A stretch of DNA of 64,000 bases, taken from positions 558,001-622,000 of the forward strand of contig NZ_CP087590.1 in NCBI RefSeq assembly GCF_015594925.2, given 5' to 3'. The DNA comes from Vibrio sp. VB16 (lineage in GTDB: Bacteria; Pseudomonadota; Gammaproteobacteria; Enterobacterales; Vibrionaceae). The notes below the pieces were generated by a model. It saw nothing but the letters and a program-made list of their open reading frames with translations, was not told the origin of the DNA and made no database searches. Below are positions 36,368-45,204 of the stretch, piece after piece. Numbering within the stretch: position 1 is the stretch's first letter; each line of letters opens with the position of its first letter. Both the position numbers and the translations under genes were made by a program.

Positions 36368-37772
36368 AACTGACCTGACAGTGATAGAGTGTGCGCTTTG
36401 AATTTGCGATGAAATCGGTACTGCAACTCAGGTTCTCCTCTGCCATTAACGGCTCTACGCTATTTGCGTTACCAATGAGATAGTAGTTGTTAAGTCCAGT
36501 CAGCATATCAACAGAGTCGAGCTGTTTAGCTTTGCCATTGCTGTAAAATTGTCCAGAAAATGGGCGTTTGCTGACGTAGAAAACAGGGGAGTCAGTTGTA
36601 ATCTGATTGAAAATAACTCGGTCACTTTTCTCATCGGCCTTTCCTAAGTTCAGGACCAGCATCGCAACCATTAATAGTACGGGTAATACAGCCGCTGTTC
36701 CTGAAAACCACCTGAAATCCTTATTAGTAACCAGCGATGCGACTAATAACCCTAACGCAGGCACTCCTGGCAGTATGTAGGCGGGTAGAATATTGCCTGC
36801 CATAGTAAATAAAATGAGAGGGGACAATAACCATAAGAACAGAAAGCTGGTTAATCCTTTGTGAGAAGCATGTATTGGGCTGTTGTTCTTTCGACGAACC
36901 CAGAGTAAAACGGGTAATACTACTGACCATGGAAGTGCAGATTCTAGCCAGAACAGCCAGATCATGCCTCTTGGTTGATCATGGGCAGAACCGTATAAAT
37001 CGCCTTCCCATCCACTGACGAAGAAACGCTTAAAGTGTTCACCGACAATGAAATAGTCGATAAAGCCTGGCGTGGCGAGTTCCGCTAAAAAATACCATGG
37101 AAGCGCAATAGCAAGCATAAGCACGATGCCTGTTACCAATGGAAAGCGACGTTTAAACTCTATAAATGCCCCAACGAATCCATGTTGTAAAACTAACCAA
37201 GGGAAAACCGCGATACCGGTAATGACTAGTGCTACGGGTCCTTTGGCTAATAAGCCACACGCAAGGCCGACAAAAAATAGGTATCCCCACCTTTTTGCTT
37301 TATCTGGTTGAGCTAACCAGCAGTAGTAAAATCCTAACATGGTCATTGTCATAGAAAGAGTTAGTGCCATATCGGTCATTACCGCGCCAGCCGCAATCGA
37401 GAAAATGCCACAGGTTGCAAGAACTGTCGCGGCAACCAACGCATTCAATCCAGATTTTTTAGCAAACAAGGCAATTAAGCCAATCGTGAATAAGCCCGCT
37501 AACCAGTGAGGAAAGCGCACTGCAAATTCGCTTAATCCGAACACGTTTATCCCAACGGCGCTCATCCACGTGAAAAGGGGTGGTTTTCCCCAAAATGGCA
37601 CACCATAGTCGAACTGAGGAGTAAGCCAGTTTCCTGTCTCCACCATAAGCCGGGCCATTTCGCCATAGCGCGCTTCAGTGGTGTCCATTAATGGGTACGT
37701 TGAAAGGGATATTAAGCGTAATAACATCGCAAAACCGAGCATTAGCCATAAATGATTTTTATTGATATTCAC
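36354..37772 (-). CDS. Membrane glycosyltransferase, ArnT/PMT-like (GT-C)
   Basis: A 472-residue integral membrane protein of about ten spans with MDTTEARYGEMARLMVETG (the ArnT/Pmt metal-binding Asp-Glu/Arg region) and PFWGKPPLFTW. The DD/DE-type first periplasmic loop is intact. It should transfer a sugar from polyprenyl phosphate to lipid A or another outer-surface acceptor. It overlaps the GT2 gene by four bases (ATGA-type) and forms the middle of the operon. Confidence 0.88.
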   Translation of the reverse strand: MNINKNHLWLMLGFAMLLRLISLSTYPLMDTTEARYGEMARLMVETGNWLTPQFDYGVPFWGKPPLFTWMSAVGINVFGLSEFAVRFPHWLAGLFTIGLIALFAKKSGLNALVAATVLATCGIFSIAAGAVMTDMALTLSMTMTMLGFYYCWLAQPDKAKRWGYLFFVGLACGLLAKGPVALVITGIAVFPWLVLQHGFVGAFIEFKRRFPLVTGIVLMLAIALPWYFLAELATPGFIDYFIVGEHFKRFFVSGWEGDLYGSAHDQPRGMIWLFWLESALPWSVVLPVLLWVRRKNNSPIHASHKGLTSFLFLWLLSPLILFTMAGNILPAYILPGVPALGLLVASLVTNKDFRWFSGTAAVLPVLLMVAMLVLNLGKADEKSDRVIFNQITTDSPVFYVSKRPFSGQFYSNGKAKQLDSVDMLTGLNNYYLIGNANSVEPLMAEENLSCSTDFIANSKRTLYHCQVSYGRN

Positions 37773-38794
37773 GCGGTATGTCCTAGTTTAACGGTTTGTT
37801 TGCTTGCAGGTTGTTCATGAATGGATTGTATTAAATAGAGTGGTCGTTGCTTAGTTTCGATGAAGATCCTACCAATGTATTCACCCATCAAGCCGATACA
37901 AAGTAGTTGAATACCACCAAGTGCCAATTGGATCACCATAATTGATGGGTAGCCCGAAACAGGCTCGCCAAGAAAAACAGTTTTAGTGACGATGAATGAC
38001 CCATAAAGGAAGGCCGCTATAGCGGTTAATGCTCCGATAATGGTGGCAATGCGTAATGGGCGAATGGAAAAAGAAGTTATACCGTCCACTGCTAGTCCCA
38101 GCAGTTTAAGGTAGTTCCACTTAGTTTCACCACAAAAGCGTGCATCGCGCTGGAACGTCATCGTGGTTTGTCTAAATCCGGGCCACGAAAAAAGACCCTT
38201 CATGTAGCGGTTACGTTCGGGAAGTTGATTGATATGATTCACTACTTCACGGCTTAACAATCGGAAGTCGCCTACGTTTTCAGGTACTTCTAGCTTTGCA
38301 ATACTATTGAGTAATTTATAGAAACAAGCCGCAGAGAAACGTTTAAACCAGCTTTCACCTAAGCGATCGCTACGTTGCATGTTAACAACATCATTACCTT
38401 CTCGCCATTTAGCTAATAAATTTGGGATGAGCTCTGGAGGATCCTGCAAATCGGAGTCTATTAGGATGATAGCTTCGCCCTGGCAGTGTTTTAATCCTGC
38501 GCTCATGGCTGACTCTTTGCCAAAATTACGACTGAGTGAGATACAACGTATCAAACTCGAAGAGAGGGAAAAAGATTCAACCAAAGCTTGGCTTTTATCC
38601 GTACTACCGTCATCGATATAGACAATCTCACTCACAATTGGTATCTGATCTAATGTAGCGGTTAAACGGCGATGAAACTCAGGTAACACATCTTGTTCAT
38701 TATAGAATGGTACGATAACAGACAGTGTAATATGGTCGTCTGAATGACACTTAGGGCTGGTTCGTTTTATGCTATGGATAGAATGCGCGGTCAT
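37769..38794 (-). CDS. GT2 polyprenyl-phosphate glycosyltransferase (GtrB/DPM1-like)
   Basis: A 341-residue protein: a cytosolic GT-A domain with VPFYNEQDVLPEFHRRL and the DxD-type ILIDSDLQDPPELIPNL, then two C-terminal transmembrane helices, the plan of GtrB, YfdH and ArnC. It makes polyprenyl-P-sugar used by the GT-C enzyme encoded next. The gene starts the operon and is divergent from the two-component system at 38919, which could regulate it. Confidence 0.9.
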   Translation of the reverse strand: MTAHSIHSIKRTSPKCHSDDHITLSVIVPFYNEQDVLPEFHRRLTATLDQIPIVSEIVYIDDGSTDKSQALVESFSLSSSLIRCISLSRNFGKESAMSAGLKHCQGEAIILIDSDLQDPPELIPNLLAKWREGNDVVNMQRSDRLGESWFKRFSAACFYKLLNSIAKLEVPENVGDFRLLSREVVNHINQLPERNRYMKGLFSWPGFRQTTMTFQRDARFCGETKWNYLKLLGLAVDGITSFSIRPLRIATIIGALTAIAAFLYGSFIVTKTVFLGEPVSGYPSIMVIQLALGGIQLLCIGLMGEYIGRIFIETKQRPLYLIQSIHEQPASKQTVKLGHTA

Positions 38795-38918
38795 AATTAA
38801 CTACTCTATAATAAACAACAGAGTGCAATTTAAAGTAAGTGATGTGAAAGAGATGTCGTCGACATATTTTCCACATCAAATAAGCGATCCTTTCTTGAAG
38901 GGAACAAGGCGAATTAAG

Positions 38919-39596
38919 ATGAAAAGAGTGTTACTGGTTGAGGATAATCGTGAAATTGCAGGCATGCTATTTGATTATTTTGAAAGCATGAATATGGAAC
39001 TGGATTACGCTGACAATGGTGCTTTGGGCTTAAAACTTGCTTTGGAGAATGATTTCGACATTATTTTACTCGACTTAATGTTGCCCCGTATGGATGGGTT
39101 AGCCGTTTGTAATAAGCTTCGAGAAAGTGGAAAAAATACCCCAATTTTGATGCTCACCGCATTAGATAGTAGAGATGACCAGTTAAAAGGTTTTAAATAT
39201 GGTGCGGATGATTATCTAACGAAACCATTTGACCTCGATATTTTACATGCACGAATGGAGGCTCTGTTAAGACGCTATAAAGGAAAGGTCTCAAGCAGCA
39301 AGCTTATATTTGGTGAAATTACTATTGATCAAAAAACTCGTCGTGCTTACCGTCGAGACAAACTTTTGGCACTCAATCCAACTACCTATACCATTTTAGA
39401 ACTGCTCTGTTTAAAAGCACCGGATGTCGTGACACGTAACCAGATTGCTTATCAACTTTGGCAGGAAGATGAACCGAATAACGATGTTTTGCGTAGCCAT
39501 ATTTATCAGCTTAGAAATCAGTTAGACAAACCATTTGAATCTGCACTTCTTATCACCATACCCAAGATTGGTTTTAGGTTGGAGAGTGGAGAATGA
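38919..39596 (+). CDS. OmpR-family response regulator
   Basis: A 225-residue regulator: receiver domain with VLLVEDNREIAGMLFDYFES, phosphoacceptor Asp in IILLDLMLPRMDG and Lys in YLTKPF, followed by a winged helix with LRSHIYQLRNQLDKPFESAL. The ATG at 38919 is preferred since earlier starts add a tail of 50 residues with no domain. It overlaps the kinase gene by four bases (ATGA). Divergent from the lipid-modification operon, so it may control surface-glycan genes. Confidence 0.88.
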   Translation: MKRVLLVEDNREIAGMLFDYFESMNMELDYADNGALGLKLALENDFDIILLDLMLPRMDGLAVCNKLRESGKNTPILMLTALDSRDDQLKGFKYGADDYLTKPFDLDILHARMEALLRRYKGKVSSSKLIFGEITIDQKTRRAYRRDKLLALNPTTYTILELLCLKAPDVVTRNQIAYQLWQEDEPNNDVLRSHIYQLRNQLDKPFESALLITIPKIGFRLESGE

Positions 39597-40837
39597 AAAA
39601 GCCACTTTTTATCAGTACTAAAAGCATGACCGGACGACTTGCGATGTTTTTTATCGGCGTCTCTATCATGGTGGGTATTTTTTGCTATGCCATTTTTAGT
39701 GTGGCATTGGATTGGTCAGAAGACAGAGTAGGTGAAAGACGAATATTATTCGATAGAGATCAGGCGATAGAACGATTTTTGGCCGGGGAAAAGGGAAAAA
39801 TAAGACTGGATATTCTTACCGTTGCTTACAATGACCTCTCTTTGGTCCCAGAAGTTCTTGCACAATATATCGAGGGTGAGAGCTACTATTTAGGCGAGAC
39901 AGAATCTCGTATGCTCTATTTAGGAGAGTATACCGATGATGGGGTCTCGTTTCCTATCCTTCTTGAATCAGAAATAGATCGGGTTGAGTTTAGTGTGGAG
40001 GAGCGGGTTTATGCTATTGCTACGGTTATATCTTTGATCGCTTTAATGATGTTCTCCTTTGGTGCATTGCTTTACAAACTTTCTCAACGATTGATTGAGC
40101 CGATTAACGAGTTAACACAGCAATTGGAAAATAGTCGAGGCGAATTCAGTCAGGAATTTGAGGTGCCAGATAGCGCTGCTATTGAATTTCAAACGTTAAC
40201 CGAGGAACTTAATAGCTATCGTTCGGAAATTAAGTCCCTAATTAAGAGAGAACAAGCGTTCGCCCGATATGCAAGCCATGAACTGAGAACCCCACTCACG
40301 GTGATGCAAGGATCTACAAAGTTGTTGTTTCGCAGTGAAAAGAATGAATTTCAAGAAAGGCAGATCACCCGGATTAGCGATGCCACCTATCAGATGAGCA
40401 CCATGGTTGATGCACTACTCAGCTTGGTGCGTTATGAAAGAAGCAAAGACGATGCGCCCGTACGCCGTTTAAAGGCGAGTGAAATTCAAAAAATAGTAGA
40501 ACAAAATCGGGCTCAAGCGATGGATAAAAAGTTAGATTTTGAACTGGATATTAAAGATGGTCCTCAAGTTCAAGCCAGTGAAGCGGTGCTGAATATGGTG
40601 GTTGGAAATCTGATTAGAAACGCCATTGCTGCGACGAACAAAGGCAAGATTAGTATAGAGATGAAACCAGAAAGTTTGTCTGTTCGAGATGAAGGTAACG
40701 GGTTAACAGAAACCTATGACGAAAAAGGGCATGGAATGGGGCTGCTTATCGTCGATCACCTCTGTCGCCGTTTCTCATGGGGTTTTGTATTGGAAAATCT
40801 TGCTGATGGTGGGTGTGAAGCAAGGATTACTTTCTAG
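39593..40837 (+). CDS. Sensor histidine kinase
   Basis: A 414-residue membrane kinase: transmembrane segment at about 14-38, a periplasmic sensor to about 138, a second transmembrane segment (AIATVISLIALMMFSFGALL), a HAMP-like linker, HisKA with ASHELRTPLT (His229), and a HATPase with GNLIRNAIAAT and GHGMGLLIVDHL. It pairs with the preceding regulator. Its stop codon abuts the stop of the convergent ferredoxin gene, with no gap. Confidence 0.9.
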   Translation: MKKPLFISTKSMTGRLAMFFIGVSIMVGIFCYAIFSVALDWSEDRVGERRILFDRDQAIERFLAGEKGKIRLDILTVAYNDLSLVPEVLAQYIEGESYYLGETESRMLYLGEYTDDGVSFPILLESEIDRVEFSVEERVYAIATVISLIALMMFSFGALLYKLSQRLIEPINELTQQLENSRGEFSQEFEVPDSAAIEFQTLTEELNSYRSEIKSLIKREQAFARYASHELRTPLTVMQGSTKLLFRSEKNEFQERQITRISDATYQMSTMVDALLSLVRYERSKDDAPVRRLKASEIQKIVEQNRAQAMDKKLDFELDIKDGPQVQASEAVLNMVVGNLIRNAIAATNKGKISIEMKPESLSVRDEGNGLTETYDEKGHGMGLLIVDHLCRRFSWGFVLENLADGGCEARITF

Positions 40838-41092
40838 TTAAACTAAACCTTGTATAACAACAAATTTCTCTAAAAGTGCTTCTTCACTTTCTATATGCTT
40901 AGGATCAGTGATGATACATTTAGTGATAGGGCAAACTGACTGACAGGTTGGTATGTCGTAGTGGCCTTTACATTCAGTGCAGAGATCAGGGTCAATCTCA
41001 TAGATTTCGTCACCCATTGAGATTGCCGAATTAGGACATTCTGGTTCACACATGTCGCAGTTTATACAGGTGTCTTGAATTAGCAGAGCCAT
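40838..41092 (-). CDS. yfhL: YfhL-family 4Fe-4S ferredoxin
   Basis: An 84-residue ferredoxin with two Cys clusters: CINCDMCEPECP and CTECKGHYDIPTCQSVCP, plus a further CPITKC segment, the pattern of the YfhL subfamily that carries 2[4Fe-4S] clusters. It transfers electrons in the cytoplasm; E. coli YfhL is linked to tRNA hydroxylation and stress. The start at 41092 begins MALLIQDTCINCDMCEPECP; a longer frame to 41125 is less likely. Convergent with the histidine kinase gene. Confidence 0.88.
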   Translation of the reverse strand: MALLIQDTCINCDMCEPECPNSAISMGDEIYEIDPDLCTECKGHYDIPTCQSVCPITKCIITDPKHIESEEALLEKFVVIQGLV

Positions 41093-41224
41093 GAGATATA
41101 CCTTGGTATCAATACGTACGCACAACGAAGCTCATACGCAATAAGTATCGAGAGCATAATTTTAAAGTGGCGCGAAGTGTACCACAGGCTAGGAAGGTGA
41201 AAAACAGGTGATGTCAGGAAATAA

Positions 41225-41458
41225 TTACGCTGCTTTTTTGCTCGCAGTTGACCAAGAGTAGAGGTCATCATCGGTCAGATTGTCAGTAATACGGGCCACA
41301 AGATGCAATGCTTGTTTAGTTTGTGATTCGTTGAATACATGATCTGTAATCAGTGCCCATCCACGAACAATACACTGACTTCCAGATTTTATAATCAAAT
41401 CAGCAAGTTGCTCTTTACTTTTCTCACAATACGTTTCGATTTTGTAGATATCATTCAT
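41225..41458 (-). CDS. Small conserved-looking hypothetical protein
   Basis: A 77-residue helical protein (MNDIYKIETYCEKSKEQLAD) between yfhL and trhP. No family is recognised and the ribosome site is weak. Two Cys and several charged helices give a globular appearance. The frame is open and on the same strand as its neighbours, but it is separated from trhP by a terminator. Confidence 0.5.
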   Translation of the reverse strand: MNDIYKIETYCEKSKEQLADLIIKSGSQCIVRGWALITDHVFNESQTKQALHLVARITDNLTDDDLYSWSTASKKAA

Positions 41459-41588
41459 AATACAGATTCACAATTCCCTGCTTAAATTGATTGGAATCTA
41501 TTTAACAGAAAACTGCCACTTGGTTGACATGGTGATTAATATGCATAATTCATCACCATATGACAATAGTAAATCTCATATAATCGTT

Positions 41589-41625
41589 AAAAAATCAGGT
41601 TTATTGATAAATAAACCTGATTTTT
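41589..41625 (-). terminator. trhP terminator
   Basis: AAAAATCAGGTTTATT-GATA-AATAAACCTGATTTTT, a perfect 16-bp stem with A and T tracts on both sides, so it can act in both directions. It follows the trhP stop codon by about 20 bp. Confidence 0.9.
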
Positions 41626-41644
41626 GATAACGTTTACATACAAA

Positions 41645-43003
41645 TTACTTACCAGTGGGATTTCTGGTATCTTGACCGTTACCAAGATTTCGCATTAGCA
41701 GAGCGAATTCTAGGTTCAGTTCCTCTGGGACGGGTATAAATACAAAGTGTCCATTACCTTTTGCATCTTCGATCGATTCAGACTTTCGGTTTTCCATTGT
41801 TTCAAGCGTAAAAGTAATGTTTCCATTTGGTGTCATTAACTCTAAGCGATCGCCAACAAGAAATTTGTTCTTAACATCAATTTCTGCCAATTCACCACGG
41901 CGTTGACCGGTAAACTCACCGACAAATTGCTGTGTATCAGAAATAGAGTAACCGTATTCATAGTTCTGGTATGCATCGTGAGTATGTCGGCGTAAGAACC
42001 CTTCGGTGTAACCACGATGAGCCAAGCTCTCAAGGGTACCGAGTAGATTCTCATCAAAAGGCTTACCTTCCACTGCATCATCGATGGCTTTACGATAAAC
42101 CTGTGCAGTACGTGCACAGTAATAAAAAGACTTCGTTCGGCCTTCAATTTTTAATGAATGGACCCCCATCTTAGTTAAACGTTCAACATGCTGCACGGCA
42201 CGAAGATCTTTCGAGTTCATGATGTAAGTACCATGTTCATCTTCAAATGCGGCCATTTTTTCATCAGGGCGATGGCTTTCAGAAAGTAATACAACATCGT
42301 CAATCGGTTTGCCAAAGCCAAGTGTATTGTCTGGGCGTTCTGTTGCTTCTTGGATCTCTACTATTTGGCCTGAGTCACTCTCTTCAGCCTTCTCTACGTT
42401 GTACTCCCAACGACAAGCATTAGTGCACGTGCCTTGGTTAGGGTCGCGCTTGTTCATGTAGCCTGAAAGTAAGCAGCGGCCAGAGTACGCCATGCAAAGT
42501 GCACCATGGACAAAAATTTCAAGCTCTGTTTCTGGGCAATGCTCTCGAATCTCTTCAATCTCTTCTAAAGAGAGCTCCCTTGAAAGGATGACTCGCTCGA
42601 CACCTTGAGTAGACCAAAACTTAACGGTAGCCCAGTTTACAGCATTAGCTTGCACAGATAGATGGATTGCAACATCAGGAAAAGTCTCTCGGACCATCAT
42701 GATTAAACCAGGATCCGACATTATCAATGCGTCCGGTCCCATTTCAACAATAGGCTTCAAATCTCGGATAAAGGTTTTTAGCTTAGAGTTATGCGGTTGA
42801 ATATTACATACCACATAAAGCTTTTTCCCTTGAGCATGAGCTTCATCGATACCGATCTGCAAATTCTCATGATTGAATTCGTTATTACGAACACGAAGGC
42901 TATAGCGTGGTTGTCCTGCGTAGACGGCATCGGCTCCATAGGCGAATGCATAACGCATATTTTTAAGACTTCCAGCAGGTGACAGTAGTTCTGGTTTAAA
43001 CAT
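41645..43003 (-). CDS. trhP: tRNA hydroxylation protein TrhP (YegQ, U32 peptidase family)
   Basis: A 452-residue U32 protein with the family signature EIFVHGALCMAYSGRCLLS in the central region and the N-terminal PELLSPAGSLKNMRYAFAYG. TrhP is needed for the prephenate-dependent route to 5-hydroxyuridine at tRNA position 34. Two Cys after the signature (CTNACRW) can bind a metal or Fe-S cluster. A C-terminal beta barrel (GDRLELMTPNGNITF) is typical of the YegQ branch. The yfhL ferredoxin lies nearby. Confidence 0.9.
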   Translation of the reverse strand: MFKPELLSPAGSLKNMRYAFAYGADAVYAGQPRYSLRVRNNEFNHENLQIGIDEAHAQGKKLYVVCNIQPHNSKLKTFIRDLKPIVEMGPDALIMSDPGLIMMVRETFPDVAIHLSVQANAVNWATVKFWSTQGVERVILSRELSLEEIEEIREHCPETELEIFVHGALCMAYSGRCLLSGYMNKRDPNQGTCTNACRWEYNVEKAEESDSGQIVEIQEATERPDNTLGFGKPIDDVVLLSESHRPDEKMAAFEDEHGTYIMNSKDLRAVQHVERLTKMGVHSLKIEGRTKSFYYCARTAQVYRKAIDDAVEGKPFDENLLGTLESLAHRGYTEGFLRRHTHDAYQNYEYGYSISDTQQFVGEFTGQRRGELAEIDVKNKFLVGDRLELMTPNGNITFTLETMENRKSESIEDAKGNGHFVFIPVPEELNLEFALLMRNLGNGQDTRNPTGK

Positions 43004-43213
43004 ATTTATATTCTCTAGTCTGATTGCAAGTCAGAATTGCACTACCAAATAGCGCAATAATTGGGAGCGCGAATATTACGCGAAAAGGGGGGAGTTTCCT
43101 AGTGGTTTGGGTTTTTAATTGTGTATAAATTGAGCGAGAAATAGGTAGAGGGTGCCGCTTTTATGCGAGTGAAAGTTGCTCGGGTAATGCCATCTAATAT
43201 TACTATTTTTAAA

Positions 43214-43245
43214 ACTATCATTCCCGTTTTCACGAGAATGATAGT
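43214..43245. repeat. REP-like palindrome
   Basis: ACTATCATTC-CCGTTTTCACGA-GAATGATAGT, a perfect 10-bp stem in the trhP-rdgC gap. The TCATTCCCG...GAATGA core is similar in style to repeated extragenic palindromes common in vibrios. Confidence 0.5.
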
Positions 43246-43310
43246 AATGCTGGACTTAATAATGGATAGGGTATTAGAACGACCATCCTAGTCACAGATT
43301 TAGGCCAAGA

Positions 43311-44225
43311 TTAAGTGGCGTTATTTGTTAACCCACCTAACTCTTTAAAAAGATTAGGTAAGAAGCTCGCTAACTCTGAACTCATCAAAGAGAAGTCAGC
43401 ATCAAATCGTGCTGCTCGGTCTTCTCTTGGGATATCTTCATTTTGATCTTTTAAATCTTCATTGAATTTCAAGCGTTTAATACTGCAATCATCGGCTAGA
43501 ATGAAATCGATATGCTCTTGCCAGTTTAGCGCTAGCTTAGTCACTATCTTATCCGCGTTAATATGGTTAATGATCTCTTCCGAGCTGAGCTCCAGTTTTT
43601 TACAACGAATAACGCCACCATCTTCTTTAAGCGATTGCAATTCTGCTTCATTTAGCATGGTGATACCTTGCGGTGTGCTACCCGATTTGACCCACTCAGT
43701 CATCAAGCCTTCGAGTGGTTGTTCCGGAATAGCAGGAACAACGGGTAGGCTGCCGATGGTCTTACGTAACAGCGCCAACACATCTTCAGCTTTATTGAAA
43801 CTACTTGCGTCTACCACGATCAGTTCTTCCTTAGGAAGGATCAATACATTGGTAAATTGACTCTTGCTGAAGGCGCGAGGAAGGAGATCGATAACGATAT
43901 CTTCCTTAATGTTGTCTTTCTCATTTTTCTTAAGAGGGCGACCTTCTACGAGTTCCATTGCGTCTATTTTTTCGGCCATCGATTCGTTGATAACAGAGGC
44001 CGGTAGCATTTTGTCTTCTTTCTTTGCACAGATAAGGATACGGTTCTCTGATACATGAGTAAGCATGTCACCGAATTTGCCCATTACATTACACCAACCA
44101 AATTTGCTTTTATCTTGGCTGCTACATGGCGTGAAGCGAAACTCTTCAAGTTGCTTCTCTAGTTGCTCTACATCAAATTCAATATCACGGTTAAAGCGAT
44201 ATACCAGACAGTTCTTAAACCACAT
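43311..44225 (-). CDS. rdgC: Recombination-associated protein RdgC
   Basis: RdgC is a ring-shaped, sequence-independent DNA-binding protein that antagonises RecA and is found at the nucleoid. The 304-residue product (ATG at 44225) begins MWFKNCLVYRFNRDIEF with the RdgC motif LPRAFSKSQFTNVLI and ends ELASFLPNLFKELGGLTNNAT. An ATG at 44231 would add two residues. It is divergent from phoB across a 268-bp region that contains the Pho box. Confidence 0.93.
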   Translation of the reverse strand: MWFKNCLVYRFNRDIEFDVEQLEKQLEEFRFTPCSSQDKSKFGWCNVMGKFGDMLTHVSENRILICAKKEDKMLPASVINESMAEKIDAMELVEGRPLKKNEKDNIKEDIVIDLLPRAFSKSQFTNVLILPKEELIVVDASSFNKAEDVLALLRKTIGSLPVVPAIPEQPLEGLMTEWVKSGSTPQGITMLNEAELQSLKEDGGVIRCKKLELSSEEIINHINADKIVTKLALNWQEHIDFILADDCSIKRLKFNEDLKDQNEDIPREDRAARFDADFSLMSSELASFLPNLFKELGGLTNNAT

Positions 44226-44423
44226 AGTCATTCTCTTATCTTAGATTTAGGCGACACATAATAGGGGAATAATCAAAATTTGTTGAGTGCTTTATACCAA
44301 GAATCTCTGTTGCTACGAAAAAATGCACAGTGTGCTTTCTATAAGTACCGCTAGGATAGGGTATTTTTAGGCGACGTGAAGATGTGACCACTATGCGACA
44401 GTTATGTGAAAAATAGTTTGCAA

Positions 44424-44457
44424 AGGTCACAAAAGTGTCATACTTAGCGAAGATAAT
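44424..44457 (+). promoter_or_regulatory. Pho box and promoter of phoBR-pstS
   Basis: AGGTCACA (44424-44431) and GTGTCATA (44435-44442) form two PhoB half sites with the 11-bp repeat period of Pho boxes (CTGTCATA). Ten bases further GATAAT (44452-44457) can serve as -10. This predicts autogenous activation of the phoBR operon under phosphate starvation. Confidence 0.75.
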
Positions 44458-44493
44458 GCTTAGCGTTGATTAAAACTTAAAGGTTGCTCAATT

Positions 44494-45183
44494 ATGTCTA
44501 GAAGGATTCTGGTTGTTGAAGATGAAGCACCAATACGTGAAATGTTGTGTTTTGTTCTTGAGCAAAAGGGTTATCAAGCAGTGGAAGCAGAAGACTATGA
44601 CGCTGCTCTAAATAAACTGTGCGAACCATACCCAGATCTCATATTACTTGATTGGATGTTACCGGGTGGTTCGGGTATCAATCTAATTAAACATCTTAAA
44701 CGTGAAGAACTTACTCGCAATATCCCTGTTGTGATGTTAACCGCTCGCGGGGAAGAAGAAGATAAAGTTCGCGGGCTCGAAGTGGGTGCAGACGACTACA
44801 TCACTAAACCGTTTTCACCAAAAGAGCTTGTCGCAAGACTCAAGGCGGTTATTCGTCGAGTATCGCCAACAGCGCTAGAAGATGTCATTGATGTTCAAGG
44901 CCTTAAATTGGATCCAGTTTCACACCGAGTAACCGTTAGTGATCAAGCGGTTGATATGGGGCCAACTGAATTTAAGATGTTGCATTTCTTTATGACGCAT
45001 CAAGAACGAGTCTATAGCCGCGAGCAGTTACTTAATAATGTTTGGGGCACAAATGTTTATGTCGAAGATAGAACGGTCGATGTACATATTCGTCGCCTTC
45101 GTAAAGCACTCGAACTCGAAGGACACGACAAGCTAGTACAAACAGTACGTGGAGCTGGCTATCGTTTCTCAACCAAGGCTTAA
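44494..45183 (+). CDS. phoB: Phosphate regulon response regulator PhoB
   Basis: A 229-residue OmpR-type regulator: receiver with ILVVEDEAPIREML, phosphoacceptor Asp53 in LILLDWMLPGGSG, and DNA-binding domain with VDVHIRRLRKALELEGHDKL and VRGAGYRFS, the PhoB hallmark. It activates genes with Pho boxes when phosphate is low. The gene leads phoR by 21 bp and is preceded by a Pho box, so it should be self-induced. Confidence 0.96.
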   Translation: MSRRILVVEDEAPIREMLCFVLEQKGYQAVEAEDYDAALNKLCEPYPDLILLDWMLPGGSGINLIKHLKREELTRNIPVVMLTARGEEEDKVRGLEVGADDYITKPFSPKELVARLKAVIRRVSPTALEDVIDVQGLKLDPVSHRVTVSDQAVDMGPTEFKMLHFFMTHQERVYSREQLLNNVWGTNVYVEDRTVDVHIRRLRKALELEGHDKLVQTVRGAGYRFSTKA

Positions 45184-45204
45184 AGGAACTTTTCGGATAA
45201 ATAG

